Positions 56,365 through 64,000 of a stretch of 64,000 bases of DNA are shown here, one piece after another (within the stretch, counting starts at the first letter, position 1; every line of letters starts with the position of its first letter). The stretch comes from Lophium mytilinum (taxonomy: Eukaryota; Ascomycota; Dothideomycetes; Mytilinidiales; Mytilinidiaceae): NCBI GenBank assembly GCA_010093605.1, contig MU004189.1:875834-939833 (forward strand). The letters are read 5' to 3'. The translations under genes and the position numbers were made by a program. The notes under the pieces are model-generated. The model saw nothing but the letters and a program-made list of their open reading frames with translations, was not told the origin of the DNA and ran no database searches.

Positions 56365-59300
56365 TCAACCAACAAGCCTCAGCCCACTAGCCGGCGCTCC
56401 AATCTGACACACCTCACAAACACTGCACACAGTCCCCTTATACTTTGCCTGATACTTGACCGCGCAGAACGGACACGCCGCGCTGGGACTGCCGCCATAA
56501 ATCGGCGTATAGCTCTTCGCGCAGACCTCAAAGTCAGCAAACGTGTCAAAATCGATCTCGGTAGCATCCGACGGGTTGCGCTCGCAGACGGTCTTGGTCT
56601 TGCGGGCCGTTTCCTTGAACTTGGCGTTGGCGGGGCGGTCGATGAGGCCGTTGGCGAACGACAGCGCCGACGAGTGCTGCTTGTTCTTGTTGGCGAAGTT
56701 CATGGCGGTGAAGAGCGTGATGGCTTTGTGCTGGGGCTCGAGCTCGGGCACGGTGAAGTAGGCCGAGAGCTCGAGCGCGCGCTTCTTGATGTCTTCCGGG
56801 AAGGCGGAGAGGTCGGTGGGGGACGAGGCGATGAGGGCGCGGCGTTGCAGCTCGATGGACATGGCGAGGATGTATTGGGCGGCGGTTGTGATGGTCTTCT
56901 TGGCCTAGGAAAGTTTGTTAGTAAGTGTAGATTTAGATCGTGCGGTTGGTTGTACGTACTTCACTGAGTTCGGACTGAGATGACACCGCATTGACCATAA
57001 GGAGTAGGAGAAGTTTCTTGAAGATCTTTACGCCATCTTCAAGCTTGTTCTTGACCATAGCAGACTTTCCACCTTGGAATTCGCCGGTCGTGATGGATTC
57101 GAGGTCGCGAGGGATGACTGGGAGAAGTTTCCTCGAGTCGGTCTCGTCAACTGTCCTGCGGACGTAATTGACCAACGACGGAAGGCCTGGATTTGCGGGG
57201 AGGAAAGTCCGTGATGCTTGGTAGATTTCTTCGAAGCGGGCTTGTAATGGCTGGAAGTTGACAGCGCCAACCTGCCGGTTTAGCAGCTGCATTGCGGTTT
57301 CGAACGAGCCAGCAGCGATATGGTCAGCGGCAATAGGTGAGTTGCGAGCCCACATATCAGCTTCGCTGCTGCCAGCTCCCGCATCAGCACCCTCGACGTT
57401 GACGAAGTCGCCTTCGTCCTCAACGTCGACGTCGTCGCCCATATCCCAGCCGCCAACGTCTTCGTCTTCTTCTCCGTCGTCCAGCTGGCCGATAGCACTG
57501 ACCTCTGGTTCCAGAAGATCGTCGTCGCCATGGCCGTTCATGGCTGGCACCTCATCTTCAACGCCTTCTGACTGGCCCATCAATGCTTTCTCAAAGATGG
57601 ACGAGGATGTGCCTCGAACAGGCCAGTTGGACTTGAACGTGGGAACGATTGGCCGCACCGGCGTTAACGGCTTACCCAGAGTCGGAGCACTGATTTGGTC
57701 TTCAGTAAGCCCGCTAGCTTCTAGAATCGATTGGGCTTGCTCTTCTAGGCCATGAGACTTGGCGGTCATATATGCCAGTGGGTAAAGGTCAATCTCCTGG
57801 AACATATCAATCCGGTTTTGCACGTCCCCTAGATAGAGCGCATTCTGGAATCGTGCCGTCATGTCACCACGGTGCTCGGCAATCTTAGCCATTCGTTTTA
57901 GCTTCTCTTGATCGCCGGTAGCAAGATACAAGAATGAGAGCTTGTCGAAATTCCGGAGCTTCTGGTAGGTCATCTCGACGACTTGGTGGTTTCCGTGAGC
58001 AAGAGCCTCGGTACTCAAGCGCTGCCACAGTTGTGGTCGATCAAGCTGCTTGGCCATCTCAACCGCGACATCCAGGTTGCCACATTCTATGGCAAGTTCA
58101 AAGCGGGTCTGCGGATCCTGGACGAACTGTAAAGCAATTTCGGGATACCCTTTCTTCTGGAGATACGAGATGATACTCTGACCAACTAGACTGGATGTCT
58201 TGATGATGTTCAGCATCTCGTCGTAGTTTCGTTTAACTAGGGCGAGCTTGAATCGATATTCGGTGGGGTCAATCTGAAGAACCTTGGGTTTCGCCGCACG
58301 GTCCAGGCAATATACATTCCGGCCCTTCACGCGAACTAGGTACACTGTAGTATCGAGTGTTCGTACGATGCCGTTGTCGCCGTTCATGAGGGTGTACTTG
58401 ATGTGATTCAGAGTGGAATAAAGGAGTATTCCAGCATCATCCCATGTGGCACTCTTGATTCGAATGGTCTCGTGGAGGGTGCTGACTTGCTCCAGGGTTT
58501 TGGTCACAATGGTGACGTTGTGTTTGCTTAGGAGAGCGGCGTGCAGACCATCTGAAGACCAGACAACGTACTTGACGCCGTTTACAGCCAACTCGGCAAT
58601 GTTAGTCTTCCGCTGGATATCATACAACACGACAGATGTGGCTGTGACAAGTAGCAGACATCCTGTGCCGCCGAAGTAGATGTCTGTTGTGCCATGTGGA
58701 GGCTTGATCGTCTTCGTTGTCGAGTTTGACAGGTCCTTAATGTCAATCTGCTGGTTGGACTGAGTGAACACTGCGAATCGATTCCTCGCGACAAATACGG
58801 CCGAGTTTCCAGTTCCGCGTTTTGTGTCCGTTGGCTCCACAGCTCCCGTAGCATCTCTAGGCAAAGTGATAAGCTCATAGCATCCACCGTCCGCGGGAGA
58901 AGTGACCAGAACGGCTCGCTCAGCAGGGTTATAGGATAAAGTTCGAGGAGGGACCCATGGACTTCCAAGTTTCTTCAATGACAGCATTGATGGAGACTCG
59001 AGATTCTTCGTAAAGTCGTATGAGCGAACATGCTTTTCTTTAGTGATGTAAAACAGATTGTTCTGGTAGACCGAGGAGGCTGGTCGCTCGCGTTCCAGCT
59101 TGAAGACCATGACACCATTGTCGTGACCAGCGGCAAAAAGGTTTATCTCCGGGTGAGCTGCAATGACCCAGAAGCGGTCGTTCTCTCGCTTGAAAGATTG
59201 GACGGATGTCCGCTTATTCAAGTCCCAGACGCGGATCGTCTTGTCCTCGCCAACAGATAATATCAGATCCTGGTGGGGGTGGAACAAGCATGCGGAGGCA

Positions 59301-60571
59301 TTCTGGAAATGTCCTCGGCACGTATCGACTTCCCAGGCCTTAGTTTCTGACATTCTCCAAAGCTTGACGAGACGGTCGTCGCCAGCCGATACGATAAGGG
59401 GTAGCGTAGGGTGGAACGCAACCCAGTTGACACCGCGATCGTGTCCTTCGAGAACGAATTTCACCACAGCGTCCGTGTTGCCAAACATATCAGCCTGATT
59501 GGCGTTTGCTCGAGCCATCTGGTCCTCAAAGGACACAGATGTCGGCGCAGAGTGCTTCTTCCGCAGGCCTGATATATCCCACACTCGGACGGATTGATCT
59601 AGAGAGGCGGAAACTATGAGGTCGTCTTTCGGATGGAACTGGGCACACATTGTGTAGTGGTTGTGGCCGGTCATGGTGCAAACTGTAGCAAGTTAGACAC
59701 TACGTCAATTGGGTTGGATGCCGAGGGTAGGACTCACTCAGTGACCTGTTCTGCCAGTTCCAGATTCTAATTGTCTGTATAGCCCTGTTAGGGGAGTCAA
59801 GGTCGAAGTGGTGTGCATTCTTACTTGGTCGTCTGAACTGCTGACAATCCAAGGGAGATCATGGTGAAAGAATACAGTCCGAACGTAGTCAAGATGTCCG
59901 TTCAAGGTGAAGAGACCTAATGTGTGATCAGCACTCCGCGACCTCTATTTTCAGGATTGGGTTGAGCGAACAGCGCCTGAGAGAATATTAGCCAGGAACA
60001 TGGATCAAAAAGGGTATATGAATATTACTAACCGTGAAACATAGCTCCAAACTTTGATCTGATAGTATATACATGTTAGCTATAGCTTACATCCATGCTC
60101 GACGGGGAGGAATTGGTGGGATCATATCCTAATCCGTCGCGAATTTAGGCTAGAGAATCGAACATGAGTGATTTCGCACCTTGTAGTCGTCGCCGCCCGA
60201 AACAAATCTGTCCCAAATTAACATCTTGCCCCATATTACGGTCTTGCCTAGTACGCTCACAATGGCTGTGTCTTGTGGAAGTCGATGCCCCGAACTGGGC
60301 CGTCATGCTCTTCAAAGCGGTCTATCAGTGTCCCCATACGATAGTCCCATAGCTGAATGGTCGAAGAGTGTAGCGACACAAGAATCCATGGCCTGCGCGG
60401 CGGTCAGCGGAGGAGGAGGGGCAGTGGTGGATTTGAGGACAAACCTCTTGGGGTGGAAGGCAATGCCCTTTGCTCGGGAGGATTTCGACTCGAACTACAG
60501 TTCAATTAGCGGTGTCATATTGAACGAGGTGGGGGCCTGCTTGCCTTGGTCAACATGGACGGTGAAGACAT
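56365..60571 (-). CDS. cop1: coatomer alpha subunit (alpha-COP)
   Basis: Ten exons: 60545-60571, 60445-60494, 60261-60392, 60180-60207, 60033-60058, 59972-59976, 59825-59916, 59738-59774, 56960-59682, 56365-56904, giving 1219 residues, the usual length. It builds the COPI coat for Golgi-to-ER transport. The N-terminus [19 protein letters not shown] leads into WD40 repeats ([71 protein letters not shown]). Then come the coatomer WD-associated region (residues about 340-790), an acidic linker ([17 protein letters not shown]) and the C-terminal domain with CxxC pairs (CPFC, CSVCEVC). Exon 1 ends in a GC donor (AAG/GCAAGC). Exon 6 is a 5-nt microexon (GCGCT) needed to join R and C of the SRRCLFTLNGH strand in frame. 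Confidence 0.95.
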
Positions 60572-61844
60572 GGTGGAATTGAGGGGGAAGCCGCAGCTTC
60601 AAGCACGCAGGAGGACACCCTCAGCGTCGCGTCCAGGCAAAGGTGTGATTGTCGAGAAGACAGGAGGTCGAAGGAGAGGTGAGCGGCGGTATACAGGCGT
60701 GAGGGTGGTTGCGTAGCGTCCTAGTTGGCCATTCGCATTTCTCGAAGTGGCCCTGGTGGCCTCTGTCGAAATGCCAAGATATAGGGGCTGGGTAAAATGG
60801 CGGCACACTAACTCGTAAGACGTTAGGCTGATGTATCTCTTAGGTAAGCGAAATCCGCTCACGTGACCCCAAATAAACTCAACGTCAAGGCACAAACAGC
60901 ACAAACAACACAACCACAAAACTGCAATGCTAGTCTGCTGCGCGCAAAGAGCCGCATTCTCTTCCACGCGGCGCCCCGTAATAATCAACTGCCCGTGATC
61001 CGCTGAGGTAAGCTCCCTGCGGCTTCGGCTTGCCTGGACGGGACAGCCTCGACTTGAACCTTGATGCCAGCACCAACCCCGCGCTTCCGTCACCAATGGC
61101 CTCGCGCAGATGTGCTCGTGAGCGCCGCCAGCATGCCAGCGTGCAGCATTATGACTGCAATGATAGACGTGGCAGCCATTGGCCTGCTCTGGCTTGCATG
61201 CTGAAATTGCGAGAGGCTGCAGAGACTGCTAGCGACCTCCTGTGCCGCTAATTGCTGGCCGACACATATCATGAGGGCTATCGGAAATGTCGACAAGGAA
61301 GCTCCTGTCCAGATTGACCCGCACCATCGCGGCCAGCTCACTCTTGAAACGCACCTGAAATATCTGGCCTCGCGCACCATCCTGGAAGCAAGGGATCGTG
61401 AGCTCTGCTGGCCCCTCTCCTTCGTCTTTTCTTCACACTGCGCCCCCCCATTCGGCCACCACTCGCCTGTCTGCCTCGGACTGACCACCGCTCACTGGCT
61501 CCTTAGGTCTGCTCTGACCTGCAATTCCTGCATTGCTGCCTATAGCACACTGGATTTCAGCCCGTACGATAAGCCAAGCGCACTGCAGGGAATCTCTTGC
61601 AAAAGAGCCCGCCCATCCGCCCTGCGAACGTCGCTCACACATCTCCGTCAAACACGCCCAACATCCCAGAAAATGATATTGCTCACGAAAACTATACTCC
61701 ACAAACCAAGACTAGAGCCCCTCCGCCGCATTTTAATACCTTGAAGTCGCTGCGTCGCATCGATACGATACCAACCCCGCCGTTCAACTTTGGCGCGTCA
61801 GCCAGATTTTCGTAAACCTCCGACATCACCGCTTTTGCCCCACG
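60572..61844. promoter_or_regulatory. divergent upstream region alpha-COP / 61845 gene
   Basis: This 1.27 kb stretch has only short overlapping ORFs (the longest, 165 codons, begins next to the alpha-COP start on the same strand). No gene is recognised; it presumably holds both promoters and leaders. Confidence 0.45.
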
Positions 61845-62759
61845 ATGGAGGGGCACCACAAACCTCCCCCTTTGTCCGTTCGTAACGGCCAGCCATCCTC
61901 GCCGCCGGCCACGCCGGGCTCACGCTCGCACTCACGCTTCCCATCGACCGCGAGCCATACTTCGCCCATTTACAAGCGAATGGGCCTATCTGTGCTTGCG
62001 CAGTCACCCCCGCTGGAATTTATAGAGCCCATCGGACATGGGCCGCAGTTCCACTTTACTCGTCCCCAGTCGAGGAACATCTCGTCGCACCCTTCCAGCG
62101 CCTCCGGTCGCGCATGTGCTACTAGCCCTCAAGACTCGGACGACGATGAGGACTCGGACGAAGCCGAGTCCGACCAGCAAGAGCAAAAGCCTCCCCGCAA
62201 GGTCGAATATGCAGACTTCGTACTAGAAGAGCTGGAGGAGAGCGACCCGGGTTATGATAGCGAAACTGAAGTAGTGCGGCCGGATCAATTCGAGGACGCG
62301 AAAAGTGATGAAGGATTGAACGAACGTTTGGACACCGACACAGGGATAGTTAGCGGCTTCTCGAAGCTGAAGTGCGAAGGGGATTCAAACGACGAAGAGG
62401 AACAGAGACGTAGCTACAGGAAGAAGAAAAAGCGTTGGAGTGCCGGAATCTTCAAGCGCAGCCATAGTCAAAGTGTCGGGAGCGATTCGGATATCGAGGA
62501 CACCGAGGCTCTTGACGCCCACGATGTTGGTTCCAGCGCCCGCCGGCTGCGCCGCAGGGTCCGTGGACCTATTGATAACCGGTCGTCTTTGATCTTCGAG
62601 GATATTCCTAACACGAACATTCTCGAGGTCGAAGAGCCCGAAGAGGGTGGCATTCCTAAAGGGCCACCCTCAATCCCGTCAGATGACGGATTCACTCTCG
62701 ACGAACTTCCATTTTGGGTCTTGGAAGATCCCATGGATGTGGATTTGGAATCTTCCTAG
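61845..62759 (+). CDS. acidic, disordered hypothetical protein, probably nuclear
   Basis: This 304-residue intronless protein starts MEGHHKPPPLSVRNG. A Ser/Pro-rich N-terminus is followed by a strongly acidic stretch (about 95-115, DSDDDEDSDEAESD) and by a basic conserved-looking block (about 193-213, RKKKKRWSAGIFKRSHSQSV) that could act as a nuclear localisation signal. The C-terminus is acidic with aromatic residues (FTLDELPFWVLEDPMDVD), similar in style to an activation or docking tail. My impression is that the KRWSAGIFKRSHSQSV block recurs in Pezizomycotina hypothetical proteins; I cannot verify this here. Function unknown. Confidence 0.75.
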   Translation: MEGHHKPPPLSVRNGQPSSPPATPGSRSHSRFPSTASHTSPIYKRMGLSVLAQSPPLEFIEPIGHGPQFHFTRPQSRNISSHPSSASGRACATSPQDSDDDEDSDEAESDQQEQKPPRKVEYADFVLEELEESDPGYDSETEVVRPDQFEDAKSDEGLNERLDTDTGIVSGFSKLKCEGDSNDEEEQRRSYRKKKKRWSAGIFKRSHSQSVGSDSDIEDTEALDAHDVGSSARRLRRRVRGPIDNRSSLIFEDIPNTNILEVEEPEEGGIPKGPPSIPSDDGFTLDELPFWVLEDPMDVDLESS

Positions 62760-63792
62760 GGCTGTGGCTTGCTTCCGGTGCTGGCGCCATGATCCTTCCC
62801 TGTTTACGCCACGTTGACGCCAGCATCCAATTACCTGCATTTCTTTGAAGCGTTTGCATTTTCTTAGGCTTGGTTTCTGCATTTCTCAGCGAGTCGTCAG
62901 CGTCTAGATCTCTGTCATTTATCATCAGTTGTTTTTCCTTCTTAGATGTTGTTGACGCCGACCGTCTCGCCGTCTCGGAAGAGAGTAATCCGAAATCAAT
63001 TTTCCTATTTATATATAGTGCTGACATTCTATATGCCAAGACCTGAGCTTTATTCTGACCTCTGGGCAATACCGTCTAGCTTCACTGCCAGGCTTGGCGT
63101 CGCAGTAAGTGGCAGTACACGACTCCATGCGCCCACAACACGTACTGAAAATTCCCATCCTCAGAACCCGAACTGTCGTATCATGGCGTTATTAGGTTTT
63201 TCGACGCTGTTTGAGATCATTCGGTACATCTTCAAATTTTATAGTTTTGCTAGCGTGACAACTCCCAGGGCTACACCAAACGGCGCTTTCGTTAGACTGC
63301 GATTTGATGTGCCCGCGATAGTAGTTATCTAGCTGTTATAATTAACGTCTTGCGACTACAAAGCTACTAACGGCCGAGAATTCAGTGATCCAGACCCCAC
63401 GATTTGTAAATAAGGCAGTAAATTTAGACTCTGGGCAGTATGTTGAAACATGAAACAATGCGGGCTCAGCAAACCCGGAAGCCGGGTACAATACAGTAAT
63501 AGCCTGATTGCCTAATTCTTATTCTACACAGGGTCCATGGACATCCGCTCTGTGCATTACGAAGATACCCCACTCTCTCCGCAAAGTCTATTTCCGTTGG
63601 ATGATGGCGACAGCTGATAGTGCCTACAGATCATATAAAGCGCCATGCAATGACCTCAAGTAGTCCATCACCTTCACTTCATCAGTACTCGACTACACTT
63701 GCGGCTTTCTCTCCTACCTTATCCCTTTCTCTTTCTTCCCTTTGTCTTCATTTCTTTTCTTAGGATTTCCTTTTAGCAATTCCAAGATCATA
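62760..63792 (+). other. intergenic region and promoter of the secreted-protein gene
   Basis: No gene is recognised. A TATAAA box lies at 63634-63639, 159 bases before the next ATG, followed by a pyrimidine-rich leader typical of strongly expressed fungal genes. Confidence 0.55.
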
Positions 63793-64000
63793 ATGTCTTT
63801 CTCAATCACCAAGATCCTCGTCGCGGCCCTAGCACTTGGTGCCGCCTCAGCCCTTCCAACAGAGTCGAAGTCTACGAACGCAAACTGGCAGCGGTCCGAT
63901 AATTCTACCCCTCCTGCCGTTGTCGACAATACCCAGCTGCTCATCGATATCGTGCAAGCTCCAACGGCAATCAAGAAGTTCCAGAAGATCTTGACGGTTG
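63793..64000 (+). CDS. secreted protein with signal peptide, cut by window end
   Basis: The first 69 codons are present. Residues 1-20 (MSFSITKILVAALALGAASA) form a signal peptide with a likely cleavage site at ASA/LPTES. The mature part begins STNANWQRSDNST and continues DNTQLLIDIVQAPTAIKKF, which looks helical. A TATA box and CT-rich leader support real expression. The family is not recognised and no catalytic motif is visible in the part seen. The gene runs off the right edge. Confidence 0.7.
   Translation, partial: MSFSITKILVAALALGAASALPTESKSTNANWQRSDNSTPPAVVDNTQLLIDIVQAPTAIKKFQKILTV

Noticed and set aside
56173-56967. 264-codon plus-strand ORF
   Set aside because: It lies antisense to the last alpha-COP exon, which has clear family similarity.

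Overview
The window is nuclear DNA of a filamentous ascomycete (Pezizomycotina; a Dothideomycete-like fungus is my best guess, not proven). The evidence is many short spliceosomal introns (about 40-70 nt with CTAAC/CTGAC-like branch sites), a WOPR regulator of the Sge1/Ryp1 type, a DUF3176 membrane protein, F-box and Zn(II)2Cys6 proteins, a microsomal P450, and repeats decayed by C-to-T/G-to-A change as expected from RIP (repeat-induced point mutation). Exon borders below were worked out by hand from splice signals, reading phase and family similarity; every final model for a recognised gene has a coding length divisible by three.

Layout. 1-5 kb is a repeat-rich, gene-poor edge with a small two-exon hypothetical gene, a CCCH zinc-finger gene or relic, a tandem array with 161-162 bp then 107-108 bp periods, and RIP-like copies of nearby sequence. 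5-8.5 kb is an ORF-poor upstream region leading to the WOPR master regulator (8.56-10.17 kb). 11-19.2 kb holds a cytochrome b5 protein, a large F-box-like protein and four small unrecognised proteins, two of which share a homologous leader and TATA box. 19.7-41.1 kb is a housekeeping block: ribosomal protein L19, SPT3 (SAGA), DPH5 (diphthamide), GCN1 (amino-acid starvation signalling, ten exons), a DHX29/YLR419W-like DEAH helicase and a DUF3176 membrane protein. 41.7-45.2 kb carries a second F-box protein and a P450. 45.2-50.8 kb is a 5.6 kb GC-rich gene desert with GGCATC-type repeats, followed by a 1122-residue Zn2Cys6 transcription factor. 54.4-56.4 kb is noncoding and holds a hairpin plus 14-bp repeat array. 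56.4-60.6 kb is alpha-COP, intron-rich at its 5' end and apparently containing a 5-nt microexon. A disordered nuclear-type hypothetical protein and the start of a secreted protein close the window.

Functional links: L19, DPH5 (modifies eEF2), GCN1 (binds translating ribosomes) and the helicase all concern translation and lie together with SPT3, but I see no evidence of co-regulation beyond two divergent promoters (SPT3/DPH5 and GCN1/helicase). I found no CRISPR, no convincing tRNA or rRNA gene, and no intact transposon coding sequence. The most unusual signals are structural: a microexon, two GC-AG introns, a split start codon, and inverted repeats in all five convergent intergenic spaces.
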